Assembly (NCBI GenBank): GCA_026770025.1
Contig: JAMXDE010000007.1
Location: 372,001 to 436,000 of the forward strand
DNA from: Craspedostauros australis
Taxonomy: Eukaryota > Bacillariophyta > Bacillariophyceae > Mastogloiales > Achnanthaceae
DNA length: 64,000 bases
Direction: 5' to 3'
Part shown: positions 22,953-34,278 of the stretch, piece by piece
Layout: every line of letters starts with the position of its first letter
Position numbering within the stretch: position 1 is the first letter of the stretch
The notes under the pieces: model-generated
What the model was told of the DNA's origin: nothing
What the model saw: the letters and a program-made list of their open reading frames with translations, nothing else
Database searches by the model: none
Made by a program: the position numbers and the translations under genes

Positions 22953-25900
22953 GTACTGCACCTGATCGAGCAGCAGCCCCAGCCCACCACCTCAAGCTCT
23001 CAGGTCGGCATCATCCGATCCGATCAAATCAAGTTAATGGATCCGATCGGATCCACGGTGCCAACCAACGCGCCAACCAACTCACCAAGCACAACCCATC
23101 AAGCACACAGAACACTCCAACGAGTACGACACCACATCATATACATACACTCTGCATATTGACGCAGCGCAGCGCACTGCTCAACACATTCCTTCTCCTG
23201 CCGCGAGATAAAACCCATTGCCTGCAATACTCCAACAACCAACATCACTCTACTCTACCATTATTCCAATTCCTACAATCCACAAACCAATCAAAATCAA
23301 AACCAAACAAACACACAAAAACACAGTGCCATACCAATACCAACTCTACTACTCCTATACCATAAACAAAGACAAGCATATCATATCCACCTCATACCCA
23401 CATCATCGCAAACCAGACAATCATGCAAACGCACACAAGTAGTCCCGGATGGTCCGGCAATCATCCATCGCCGCATCCCTCATTTGCAATTCGATGCATG
23501 TCTTGAAAGAAGACCAAGGAGGGACAGCAAAAGAGATCCCATCATGCGATCCTCACCTCCTCCTTCCTGTCATCCAAGATCTTCTTCTGCACCTGTTTCT
23601 AACTATCAGTTCAAAAATCAACATATCCACTAAGCCGACCAAAGTTAACAAACGCACACACACCAATACATACCACGCACACATTCACGAGCACAGGGGC
23701 GCAGTTGCGGTTGGAAATACAGTCACAGCCGCAATCGCAAAACGTGCAATCATCGGCATCGCCGCCATCATCATCGTCGTCATCCAACATTCCAGCCCAT
23801 CCCACATACAGATCTTGCTCATGTCGAAGAAGTGCAACGCAGTCTCATGGTGCAGGGTCCTTCATAGAATACATCATGCGCACACGCACTTCAAATTCTC
23901 AAATCCAACGGCCAGCAGATCCTTGCGTCACATGCGAGCATGATGGGGCATGGCATTCGGTTTCGCATTGCGAGCGCAGCCACAGAATCTGGCACCACCA
24001 ATGCAACGGCGGGCTTCTGGTTACACCACGAGAACGCAAAGAAGGATCAACATCACATCGTGACGTACGATGTCATCATCGCGATTGGAGAGTTTTCACG
24101 GGTACTGGATGCAGAGAGAGTGCAGGACTTGTGAAGCGCGGGATGATGCTCGCGTTCCACTTCTGGATTCTCGAGCCCGCCATGCGCAACAGCGTCATGA
24201 ACATCGCCATCAGTTGTGCGCACTCGTAGCGATAGGAGGACTGAGAACAAAGGGGAAACCACGCCATGGATGGATGGCGATGACGGTGATAGAGTATCCG
24301 TCGAGCGCATGCTACAACAGATTCGCAACAGATAAAACAGAACTGGCGCCTGCAAGATGCCAGCCACGAGGAAGGAAGCAAGAGGGAAGATGAATCCAAG
24401 TCGATGCCATGCCTCCCAAAACGAGGCGGAGCGACAGCAAAAGATTCATGGCTGTGGATGGCTCCAGATAATCCCAACGCGCTCTCATCTCTGAGTACTC
24501 GGCATTGTGCGATTATCAATACTGAGGAAAGTACTGGATCGACAGGCACCCTGCTCCCCGCCAGTAGTAGCTTGTACTGACGCTGTTCTGTTGGTTTGCG
24601 TCGTTCTTATCCGTGGGAATGTCTGTGCATCTCGGATCTTGGATGGAACTTGGGTGCTGTGTGCGTTGGGTGGGATCGGAATTCAGGCCGAGAAAAGAAG
24701 GAGGACGCGTGAAGTCAAGTAAAGCGACGCCGAATCGCACGCTTGCGGTGACGCCGCCCCTGTGTTGCATCCCATGGGGGAGAATTTGGGGCGACGCGTG
24801 TCATGGTGGTGGCATCGCCCAGCCGGCGGAGAGGAAAGCCAAAAGGCTGCAAAGATCATCCAGCTGGATGGAGGATCGCCAGATGGCCATGGACTGTGCA
24901 ATTGGGGGACGTGGCCACGAGCGCCCATCGTTATTATCAATTGACAACATCACTTGCGCGACACTCAGGTTCGTATTGGCTTTGTCCCGATGTCCCCGAC
25001 ATACCAAAGGGCGATTTCTGCATGGCATTGACATTGACATCGGCCCATGGGCATGAGCGTGGGCATGAGCATGGACAACAACACCAGAGCGACCCTGCGA
25101 AGCGTGATGCAGACAACCACACACACAAGAGAGAGAGAGAGAGAGATGAAGGCGACGCTGAGAGACATCCAGACCATCACCGGTCAACTGGGTAACCACA
25201 AGCCGCCAAGAACAACGCAGGAAACAATCAAGAGGAAGCGATCCAACAAAAAACCAACAACGCCCACACACACAAACGAGACAAGCGACCACACAGAATC
25301 ACAAAAAGGCGCAGCAGAGAACACAGAACTGGCAGCAGCAAAGCGGGAGTGTGGCGACGAACAAACACTTGCGAATGGTCAAACTCTCCCTTCCAGATTT
25401 CGCGGTGGAACCAAAAAGCTCCGCACCGTTCATTTTTCTCTTTTTCGCAAACGTCAATGGCGAACACAGCCCAATTCGCCGTTTTCGCTTGGCTGGTCAT
25501 TGTTCGCAGCAAATGACTCTTGTGATGTACCACGATGTGGGAGTATCGTGCCACCCACCATATATCCAACGACTCACATAACCTCCTCACGACTGGATGG
25601 TCTGTGCGTGACCGACATCTCTCCCGCGAAATGAATCTTGGAATGTGATGGCGGGTATGCCGCGTCTTCGATGCAGAAGAGAGCCACATGCATGGTGATG
25701 ATGATGCCAACATTCCACACATTCCAATCACAACCATCAAAGCCAAGAGAGGCCAACAAGGCCAATGACCATGTCCTTCTCGTGTTCCTACGATTACTCA
25801 TTCGATCTGCTTGTGCCGATGGCATGTATATCCCCATGATCACGAGTACAAATCGACATCATGGCGGTGACGATGATGGTGTGGCAAGACCACTCTCTCA

Positions 25901-26542
25901 AGGGCTTGCGTCGCGGTCTCAGGAAAGATCCTCAAATGACGTTTCCAAACGATCAGCAGTGCTGATGTCCCATGCATGTGCCAAGCGTAAATGTGGACTA
26001 CCATACTCCACTTGTACTCGTGCCACCTGCGGAGGTCATCGGAGGTCAGGCACTGGGCCAATGGAAAAGTATCGTCTCGCAGATGGCCGACGAAGGGCCA
26101 AGATCTATGACATCGCGCATCGGCGTTGCCCTCTCTTGTCTGGTGATGGCCAAGACCCTCCCAAATCGCAATTCCATGTATCTTGTGAGGCTTCTATCAT
26201 ACGAGTACCCCTCTCGAATGCTAAATCAGATTCTAATGGCTGTCTCCGATACTTTACTTGTATCCGTGGGTACCAAACGAGGACTTCGTCAAACCAATCA
26301 TTCTGATTGTTATGAAGGCGCCACTCGGCCGTTCGTGCCGCAGCGGAGTTGCGATGAATCTTTGCAGAATGTTTCTCTTTGTGGAGCAGCCATTTCCAAC
26401 GCAGCGACAACACGCCTGGAGTCATGGCTAATGTCGCAATCCACGCTCTATTCTGTGCACACGTGTTCGGTCGAGTACCACACAATGCAACGAATGATTC
26501 CCATGCGTTGCTGTATCTACGTGATGATTTCCTGCAATAACC
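22953..26542. other. Gene-poor stretch of about 3.6 kb
   Basis: No supported gene. The first 500 bases are strongly A/C-rich (CAAAC, CACA words), probably the 3' region of the preceding gene. A GA run sits at 25126-25145 and TACGAGTA at 26200. Several open frames of 150-230 codons lie here on both strands, but they have shuffled composition, overlap each other and match nothing I know. Confidence 0.5.
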
Positions 26543-27454
26543 TCATGGCACATAGGGCACATCCAGGTGGTCGAAGAAGTACTCCCCTGAGCAGAAGAAT
26601 CCACCGTGCTCGAAATTCACCGCCGCCTCCTTGTCGGGTGCAACCCGAAGCAGATCGTTGACGTCACATCTTCGTTCTATCGCGTCGACCAACTCACTGC
26701 TGCAGAAATCTCGCTGAAGCGGACTCCTCAAGGTGGACAAGGCGTTGATCGGCGTCCGGACGAGGCTGGAATACTCCTCCAGCGAGAATGGACCCAGGTA
26801 GACGTATGCACGCAATCCTCGCATGTCTCGCTGTCCATTTTCATCGTCATCCATATCAACGTGCTGCTGCCGTTGCTGCTCCTGCTGTTGATTTCGATTC
26901 CCGTTGCTCGGCGCATCACCGTCATTGCCAACAACGTCATGCAGGGCAGGATGGATTGGAACAAGGCTGTCGTTGTGACCGGCGTCACCAGCATTTTCGT
27001 TGCCAGCATCACCATCCTCATCCATGCGCTGAACGCCGATGTTATCCTCCAACCGCAACAGAACGATGTTGTCTCCCGAGACATTGCACTTCGCGAACTT
27101 CTCGCAGACGATGTCCATGTCCCGCAGCCGCACGGCTAGTTGGCCATCGATGATCAATTCCGCCTGCAGCATCGTCTGCAACGGCAGGCACAGCCGAGAA
27201 TCCGTCGCAAACAAATCCGTCCCATTGTCCTCATCCACGACGTTGACGTCCAGCGTGTTGGCAACGTGCACAGCGCCGCCAATCGTCAGCTGCACATCCC
27301 TCATGGGATTCCTCTCCTTCAGCCGACGCCGCATCGTCTGCGCCTCGCTTTCCAGCAGCTGCACCTGCTGCTCCAGCTTGTGGATCTGCTCTTGCTGGTC
27401 ATGCACGACCTTGTCGCGGATGGTCGCAGCGACGAACGTCGCCATGTCGCTCAT
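26543..27454 (-). CDS. Hypothetical coiled-coil protein
   Basis: Single exon, 303 residues, not recognised. Residues about 10-50 form a clear coiled coil (DKVVHDQQEQIHKLEQQVQL onward). A probable beta-rich region follows (DVQLTIGGAVHVANTLDVNV, then LIIDGQLAVRLRDMDIV). Next comes a disordered Asn/Gln/Asp-rich linker (about 155-215), and then an ordered end (GLRAYVYLGPFSLEEYSSLV and GGFFCSGEYFFDHLDVPY). No signal or membrane segment, so probably cytosolic or nuclear. The start at 27454 (MSDMATF) is chosen because upstream in-frame sequence is unlike coding DNA. It is divergent from Nse4 with a 608-base shared upstream region, so co-regulation is possible but not shown. Confidence 0.75.
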   Translation of the reverse strand: MSDMATFVAATIRDKVVHDQQEQIHKLEQQVQLLESEAQTMRRRLKERNPMRDVQLTIGGAVHVANTLDVNVVDEDNGTDLFATDSRLCLPLQTMLQAELIIDGQLAVRLRDMDIVCEKFAKCNVSGDNIVLLRLEDNIGVQRMDEDGDAGNENAGDAGHNDSLVPIHPALHDVVGNDGDAPSNGNRNQQQEQQRQQHVDMDDDENGQRDMRGLRAYVYLGPFSLEEYSSLVRTPINALSTLRSPLQRDFCSSELVDAIERRCDVNDLLRVAPDKEAAVNFEHGGFFCSGEYFFDHLDVPYVP

Positions 27455-28062
27455 TTTGAATTCGGCGGTTGTGTGGTGCTGTAATAGAGTACACTGTGCG
27501 AGTATGGTATGTATGTTACCGTGGCGGTGATGACAGACTCTCTCTTTCTCTCTTGGTTTCGATTGGAAATGGAGTGGGATGAAGTGAAGCACCGCCGTCG
27601 TACTCATGCGGATGATAGACTGTGGCCTGGCCCGTTTGTGATCATGGTCATCGTCGCTGCCGTTTCTGTCGCCACCCTTGTCCTTGTTGGTGATTGTGAC
27701 TGTTGGTGTGTGTCCGCGGCAACGTAGACTGTGAATGTAAGCAAGACAGTGCCGCCTCCAAAAGAAGGACTAAAGAATCTCCAAACTTGCCGTGTGTTGA
27801 TCAACGAAGAAACGCGCCAATTCCGAAAAAAACACCAAAACAAGAACGGCGTCAAGTTTGAACGCAAAGCTTCAAACATGACAACAAACAACCATGAATC
27901 ATGTGCAGAATGCCAACAACAACAGCAGCAACAGAGCACCTGACGACAATCAAGCCAACCTCTGTATTTCACACCAAGACAACCATCAATAAACATCATC
28001 GGTAGCGACAGCTGCAACAGAAACAGCAACAGCAACAGAAACAACCCCCGAACACAGCAACC
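27455..28062. promoter_or_regulatory. Divergent upstream region between the coiled-coil gene and Nse4
   Basis: A 608-base gap between two outward-pointing genes. The right half is rich in AACA/CAG words, as in other 5' leaders here. Two oppositely directed promoters are inferred; no core promoter element is clear. Confidence 0.45.
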
Positions 28063-29395
28063 ATGTCATTTTCCACGATGAACCACGACGACGATCGTGG
28101 CAGCAAAAGAACCAGAAACAGCCACGACAATACCATAAGAAGCCCTGGCGGCACGGTCCAGATCCACCGTCTTGGAGATGCGGATCGTCGCGCCATCCGC
28201 GCGGAGCAACGCAAGCTGATGCGCGAGCTGGAAGAGCAGGATGATGTCGATCTGGAGCAAGCGCGCAAGAACAACAATGCGCTCTTCGAGGTTGTGGATC
28301 ACACGCGAGAGGCTGTGCTGGATGGCGAGAATATGAAGGCCATCACGAGCAAGACGTCCAAGTCCATCGAGAAGCTCATTCAGGTATGTCCTTCACTGTC
28401 CTGCACTGCATTGTACAATATTATATCATATTTTGCTCTATACATAATGGCACTGCCTTCCATTGTGTGTTGCGTTCTGCCTTGTTTCGCCGTCGACTGG
28501 ACACTCACCACATGCTTGGCCCAACACACCACAACATCAAACAACACACCATATCATGCCATGGATTCAACGAATTCGACGAATTCAACAGGTTCCGCGG
28601 TACGATGCCAGACGCCTGGTGGACAAGCTCGTGAAGAAGTGCAGCACGGGGGCAGGTGACGGAGGGTACTTCGATTGGTGCGTGCTGGGAGAAGAGGCGA
28701 GCGTCTGCTTCAACGCGGTGCCGCACAATGTGTCATTCTTGAACGGCCCTCTGACGGATGGAGCGGAATTGCAGGTGCGACAGCGAGCGCAGCGACAGAA
28801 GCACGTGTACGACGAGGAGGAGGCCGAGGAGGCGAACCCAGAAAAGATCAAAGAGCAGATGAAGACTCCCGATCAGCTTTCGGCGATCGAGAAGTCAATG
28901 AAGCAGATGCACAAGACGCTGAGGAAGCGATGCAACACGTCGTACCTCGAAATGAAAGAGGCGATGGTCAAGGAGCACAGCGACGGGATCCCGCCACCGG
29001 AGAAGAAGAAGCTGAAGAAGCACGGTCCCGAGATCAACGCGGTGCAGTTCCTCTTCAATCCCAACTCCTTCACGCAGACGATTGAGAATGTGTTCGCCTA
29101 CTCCTTCATGGTCAAGAGGGGCATCGCCACCATCGGCGTCAGAGATCCGAAGGCATCCAAAGATGGCGCGGACGATGACGCTGGCGAGGACAAATTCAAG
29201 CAACAGGCAGGCCCCGTGTGCAAATACGTATCCAATCCGGAGGCCAACCATCCTGTTGCACGGCAGGCAATCGTTTCATTGACCATGAAGGATTGGAGGG
29301 ATCTGTGCCAAGCATACGGTGTGACGAAAGGGGATCTGCCGCATCGGGCAGGAAGTCGTCACGCGAGAAGGCCACAGCAGTCCTCGCAATCGTAA
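28063..29395 (+). CDS. NSE4: SMC5-SMC6 complex kleisin subunit Nse4
   Basis: Two exons, 28063-28383 and 28592-29395, join in phase 0 to give 374 residues. The C-terminal Nse4 domain is clear from about 255: VQFLFNPNSFTQTIENVF, then AYSFMVKRGIATIGV, then the conserved NHPVARQAIVSLTMKDWRDL. The N-terminal helical region that contacts SMC6 (RAEQRKLMRELEEQ, then SKSIEKLIQ/VPRYDARRLVDKLV across the intron) is present too. Nse4 is the kleisin that bridges the SMC5 and SMC6 heads with Nse1 and Nse3, acting in the nucleus in recombinational repair and chromosome disentanglement. The middle region is acidic and Lys-rich. The ATG at 28063 follows a CAACC context. It converges on the MntP-like gene with only 144 bases between stops. 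Confidence 0.93.
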
Positions 29396-29539
29396 AATCG
29401 AATGTCCTCACCATAATACACGACTCGTGTGTAGAATAGATTAGTCAGGTTTATTACTCTATGGATGGACATGTGCACCGCATTTCATTTGGCGGAACGA
29501 ACACACACACGGCACTCACCCACATGCGATCCCTTCGAA

Positions 29540-30211
29540 TCACAGGAATTCCAATACATCCAGAGAAGTGATGATGCAGAGCACAGAAATCAACATGCCA
29601 GAAACGTATGATGGATTGCAAGGCAGGTGGTGACCCATCTTCATCCCCACAGCATGTCCCACAAGCATCGTCAGGAACGACGCGAGCAGCGCATACCCTG
29701 CCGTCACAGAAGGCGAAAAGCCTGCAGCACCTCCCGCCACACCACCCGCCAGATTATTCAGAGTCATCGGCAGCGCGAGCTTCAGCACATCCTCCATCCT
29801 TGCCTGCTGAAGTTCTGATTTGGCACTGCCTGCTGTCGCCGTCACCGCTGCGGCTGATGATGATGATGTTGACGATGTTGACGATGATGGTTGCGTTCCT
29901 CTTCTGTTGCCATTGCTCCTGTCCTTGCGCTCCTCCGCCACCGCATCGCGAAATTCCTGCACGGCAAGGTACGCAAATGCCATCGCCGCCAGCATCGGCG
30001 CCAAATTGGGGAACCGACTTGCCATCACGATTCCGCCAAAGCTGGCGATCCACGCACCGCACGCGTTGCAAATTGAGATGAATGCATTGACCCAGTGCGG
30101 CAGTGGCTTGCGACGCACGCCGATGGACAAGCCGACCATAAAGTTGTCCGTGGATGATGCCAGAGCCAACAGAATGGCATCGACGTGCAATCGCAGCGCA
30201 TTCGGCGTCAT
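29540..30211 (-). CDS. MntP-like manganese efflux transporter
   Basis: Single exon, 223 residues, about the usual MntP length with an added loop. It has two related halves, each with an acidic/Asn signature in a membrane helix: ALASSTDNFMVGLSIGVR (about 16-33) and LALPMTLNNLAGGVAGG (about 146-162). This matches the internal duplication of MntP (YebN) proteins and the Asp-x-Phe/Leu motif of helix 1. Six hydrophobic segments can be traced. A Ser/Thr/Ala-rich linker of about 30 residues separates the halves (about 100-135) and looks lineage-specific. The predicted role is Mn2+ export or organelle loading; the membrane is unknown because no targeting sequence is evident. The family is mainly bacterial. 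Confidence 0.87.
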   Translation of the reverse strand: MTPNALRLHVDAILLALASSTDNFMVGLSIGVRRKPLPHWVNAFISICNACGAWIASFGGIVMASRFPNLAPMLAAMAFAYLAVQEFRDAVAEERKDRSNGNRRGTQPSSSTSSTSSSSAAAVTATAGSAKSELQQARMEDVLKLALPMTLNNLAGGVAGGAAGFSPSVTAGYALLASFLTMLVGHAVGMKMGHHLPCNPSYVSGMLISVLCIITSLDVLEFL

Positions 30212-30999
30212 CGTTTCTTGAGAATGGTCTACGCGTATCGTGATTCTTGCACGTACGCGAAGCAGAATAGTATTGTATTATATTATACTCTGAAGTCAAA
30301 TGTGAGTGCCAATGCAGACGAAGATGGGTAGAGTGGGTGGACATCAAGCATCATTCTTTGGGCGCGTTGAAGTGTTTTGATCATGTTTTTGGAATACGAA
30401 TAAAATGTATAATTGGAGTATTACCGCATCATTCGTGTCTCGTACATGAACGAGTCATATGGTACGCGGTAATTATTTTATTATAAAATATTATTCCGAT
30501 GCAAACATGTTAATCGACATGTTTTACATCTGTCCGCCGCAAGTGGACTGCTGGTGTCGATCCACGTTTCGACAACAAAATGCCAACCGTTGACACGCAA
30601 AACATGGGCACACCAAGATCCAGAACAAAACAAAACAGGAAGAATGCGATCACTGTGGGTGCAGACCAAGAACCAAACAGGACAAAGATCACACCAACAA
30701 GACCAACACAACGATCAAGAGCAAGACCAAGAACCAAACCACAACGACCGTGTTGATCTTGCTCCCATAAAAGAGCAGATCGCACAATACCATACTCTGC
30801 CACAATACTTTGTTTGACCATCGGCACAGCACCACACAGAGTGCGCCTATCACTCCCGTCGACACTTTCCTTTGTGTCTTCCCACAAACGTTGTGCTTCC
30901 TCACAATACTCGTATCATCCACGCTTGCTGACACTGTCACATCTGCCAACATACTCACTTTCGCGCCAATTCGTACCAACATCCCATCCTGCAGCCACC
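30212..30999. other. Divergent upstream region between MntP-like gene and the 862-residue gene
   Basis: AT-rich (30270-30500) with TATTATA words near the MntP-like start, then A/C-rich toward 31000. TACTCGTA lies at 30907-30914. No gene seen. Confidence 0.5.
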
Positions 31000-33588
31000 A
31001 TGGGACGGAAGAAGCCATTCCAGAGCAGACGCAAGCGCTATGCGCAACAACCACAACCGCAGGAGGAGAAGCGTCCCTCCGTCGTGGGTCCCGGCTACAT
31101 GGAGATCCTGGACGGGCACCTCTTTGGTGCAGAAGTGTCCATCATCATGTGCGGTGAATCACACCACGACGCCATCGACGTGACACGGGAGAAAGGCATC
31201 TTCCACCCGAAGACGGGATGGGTGGAGGTTGACGACATCGGGTTGCCTGGACAAGTCTTCAATCGTGACAAGAGCGACGGTAGCGAAAACAAGGAATCGT
31301 TGGCCATCAAGATCATCACCAAATCCAAGACGATGAAGACGCTGAAGAACAGCATGGAATGGAGCGCCGACTTCGTGAAGGAGAAGGAAATCTACGGCAA
31401 CCTCTTCCTCTTTTGGTCGTACGACAATGACACCTCGGCCACTCCAAAAGGACGGCCCTTCATCGTGGAAGTCGAGTATGAAGCCTCGCTGGACGACCCG
31501 GACTTCCAAGAAGGCTGGGCGAAGCTCCCCAAGAGCGACATCAGCAATAGTGGCAACGCACGAGCAAGTTCCACATTCCTCCAAACGACAACGAAACAAG
31601 CCATCCGGCAGGTCGATCCCAAGGCCGACATCAGTGCCGGCAAATACACCTTGCACAAGTACGATGATCTGGATGCTGTTGCTCGAGAACTCAACTCCAG
31701 ACGATTGTCGGATCATCATGTACCCACATCTACCTACGACGACATCATCAACACACGAAAGCTGAAGCGACAGGAAGAGGGCATCTGGACGTGGGATGAT
31801 TGGTTTGATCATCTGCAATCGACTCTTCAAAAGAAGGAGATCCCCGTCGACCTGATCCTCGAGGGCAGTATCCCGCCGTGGGAACTCGACCTGCACCGTC
31901 CCATCGTGGAAGGCAGCGATGTGGAAGGAGGTGGAATGAAGTTCGATCTGGAGGCACTCACCTTGCCAGAAGCAGCCGAATGCATCCGCCGTCTCCCAGA
32001 AGATGACGCAGCCTCAGCGGAAGACCAGTGGGATCCATCGTCCGACGGCATCGGCTCCTACATCGACTTCATCTACAGAAAATTCATGAACAAAGTCCAG
32101 AACGCTAAAGCCAATGGTCACACTGCCTCTTCCTCCGCACCAGCAGCAACAGGCACAGGTGAAGCAGACGAAACGAGACCACGCGACGACTGGCTACACT
32201 GCGTTGACATGCGGGATCTTGGTTGCGAAGCGGCCTGTCGCACCCCCGTCGTTGCCAAGCTATGGGAGGACAAGCTCCACGCCAACGAAAGAGAAGTTGT
32301 CGCAAGCATGAGCAAGAAGCAAGGAGGTGCCAAACCGGCGATCGAAACGCCAACGATCTACGATGGCCAGGCCCAATTCCTGCCACAAAGCATGCTCAAT
32401 GCAGAAGCTTACAGAGCTCGGCAACTCGAAGCAGAGGGCGAGCTTGCAAAGCTCGGAACCAATGATGACGACGACGACGACGACGACGCCGACATTGATG
32501 ATGAACACCTCGCGATATCATATCCATCATTCGAAGGCTTCTTTGGACAGAACACTGACTTCCTGTACTACGACAAGCAAGTCTTCCTCGCCTACTCTCC
32601 CTTTCTGGCACACTGCATCGGAAGCAAGCCTACTTGGGAGGCATTCATCCAGTCGCTCTTCTTTGGAGGCACCATTCCCGAAGCCATGGCTCATGTGAAC
32701 CTGAAGGACCATCGCGGAATGATCCACGTGCGCAGTCCAATCCACGAGAAATGGGACGAGAATCCCATGACCTACAGCTACTATGAAAGAGATGATCGGG
32801 AGCACTACATCTCCTTCCCATACTTTCCGTATCTGTTCTTCCTGGCCGCCAAGAACACCATGGACGCTCCCACGACCTGGAGCTCCAATGAATTCCGCAG
32901 ATTGCATCAATCCACTACGGATGCTCCAGCAGCAGCAGCATCTACTGCTTCGCAAGGCCATCAAACTGCCAGCAGCAATCCGGCACAGTTTGCGCTCGCC
33001 GTCCGCGAATGGGCCATCGCAAGCGCGATCCGGCACGGCGAGGATCCCAAGAACTCGGACGATACTAAATGCGGAGGCGAATGGTTCGAGGCGTATCTGC
33101 ATGCCGCGCACCGGGGCATCTACGTTGACATCGAACGTGACGATCCGACTCAGCTGCTGGTAAAGAATCAGGTCCCCAGCTTGTTTTTCCGCAAAAAGCA
33201 CAACATCGGCGAGATCCAGATCCCATCCGCAGACCAGGGATACGAAGACATCGTTGCCCACTTCGCGAAGGACATGGAGGACGGCAAAGTGATCCCGCCA
33301 GAGATCGAGGTGATGGCCAAGATCATCATCGATATCTGGATGTCCAACTTGGTTGACTTCGGTGCGCTGCTGAGACTTGGCAACATCGTGAAGGAGCGCA
33401 AGGTCAAAGCGTCCAAGATCGTCGTCGTCATGTACATGGGATCCTCTCACACGCAGAACCTTACCGCCTTCCTCACCAACATCATGGGATTCAAAAAGAG
33501 CTCTTTTGTCGGGGATATCACCGGAGAGTTGGGAGGCGGGAACGTGTCACAATCGCTGGATCTCGCAGAACGATACTGGAAGATGTGA
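31000..33588 (+). CDS. Large protein with GESHH motif, resembling giant-virus hypothetical proteins
   Basis: Single exon, 862 residues; the ATG sits in a strong CCACCATGGG context. No named family is certain. Ordered motifs come in this order: IIMCGESHHD (about 48-57), VDLILEGS (about 283), HCVDMRDLGCE (about 399-409), and near the C-terminus a helix then VVVMYMGSSHTQNLTAFL (about 808-825). The series G-E-x-H, a D-L-x-x-E strand, a V-D-x-R strand and a final strand-G-x-x-H-x-x-x-x-x-F-L is the pattern I remember from uncharacterised proteins of large DNA viruses. It may be a hydrolase-like fold with His/Glu/Asp metal or catalytic ligands. Low-complexity inserts include an Asp run (coded at 32465-32505). 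It lacks introns, unlike several neighbours, but its base composition matches theirs. Transfer in either direction is possible. Confidence 0.75.
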   Translation: MGRKKPFQSRRKRYAQQPQPQEEKRPSVVGPGYMEILDGHLFGAEVSIIMCGESHHDAIDVTREKGIFHPKTGWVEVDDIGLPGQVFNRDKSDGSENKESLAIKIITKSKTMKTLKNSMEWSADFVKEKEIYGNLFLFWSYDNDTSATPKGRPFIVEVEYEASLDDPDFQEGWAKLPKSDISNSGNARASSTFLQTTTKQAIRQVDPKADISAGKYTLHKYDDLDAVARELNSRRLSDHHVPTSTYDDIINTRKLKRQEEGIWTWDDWFDHLQSTLQKKEIPVDLILEGSIPPWELDLHRPIVEGSDVEGGGMKFDLEALTLPEAAECIRRLPEDDAASAEDQWDPSSDGIGSYIDFIYRKFMNKVQNAKANGHTASSSAPAATGTGEADETRPRDDWLHCVDMRDLGCEAACRTPVVAKLWEDKLHANEREVVASMSKKQGGAKPAIETPTIYDGQAQFLPQSMLNAEAYRARQLEAEGELAKLGTNDDDDDDDDADIDDEHLAISYPSFEGFFGQNTDFLYYDKQVFLAYSPFLAHCIGSKPTWEAFIQSLFFGGTIPEAMAHVNLKDHRGMIHVRSPIHEKWDENPMTYSYYERDDREHYISFPYFPYLFFLAAKNTMDAPTTWSSNEFRRLHQSTTDAPAAAASTASQGHQTASSNPAQFALAVREWAIASAIRHGEDPKNSDDTKCGGEWFEAYLHAAHRGIYVDIERDDPTQLLVKNQVPSLFFRKKHNIGEIQIPSADQGYEDIVAHFAKDMEDGKVIPPEIEVMAKIIIDIWMSNLVDFGALLRLGNIVKERKVKASKIVVVMYMGSSHTQNLTAFLTNIMGFKKSSFVGDITGELGGGNVSQSLDLAERYWKM

Positions 33589-34278
33589 GGTGCGAAATGC
33601 TCGTGCGATCGAGTGTGCGGAAGTGCGCCTCTTCATCATCAACCGTGGGAGACGGCGTACTGCAGTAGAATTGATGTAAGCAGAACAGTATTGGTGTAGT
33701 AGTACGTGTCCTCTGGAGAGTAGTCGCAGGTGTGACTTTGGTATTCAAATGGCTATTTTCGGAGCTAGCGCGCTAGGTCTGTCGTATGTGCGAGATTGAG
33801 TCGACCGAGTCAACCGTGTGACAAAAATTCCTGAAGTGGTGCGGGACGCGCGAACAACACGAGAGCATTTTTCCTCTCTTGGTCTTCATTTTTGTTTTCT
33901 CGTTTTCTCGCTCGTTGAGCGATGTCCCACACCAGCCACACACATGGCACAACAAGGGACATCCCACCTGAAGACAACGCAAGGGATCATTCATCAGGCA
34001 TCGGGAACGCGACATCAAGAGGATCATCCCTTTCCACCATACTTTTCACTCCCACCGTGACAGAAACGAAAACGACACCGCCTGCGCTCGTTCTTGAGTT
34101 TGATCCAAGTTCCCCCTTGATTCGCAACCACATTTGGCAAACAGGCAAGCAATCAGTGCAAGCGTGAGTCCGAGTGCAAGTGCAAGTGTAAGCGCAAGTG
34201 GAAGTGGAAGTGCATTCAGAACTCATACTCGGACGAAGACCCAGCCGAGCGCAACGGCGTTCGCACGGACAGTGCACG
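33589..34278. other. Intergenic/leader region before the cis-prenyltransferase
   Basis: No gene supported. 34155-34215 is an imperfect run of GCAAGTG/GAAGTG words. An in-frame ATG at 34198 would extend the next gene by 27 residues through part of that run. Confidence 0.45.

Noticed and set aside
25638-26661. Two overlapping plus-strand frames of 220-230 codons
   Set aside because: They overlap each other in different frames, have shuffled composition, no ordered domains and no splice-supported extension.
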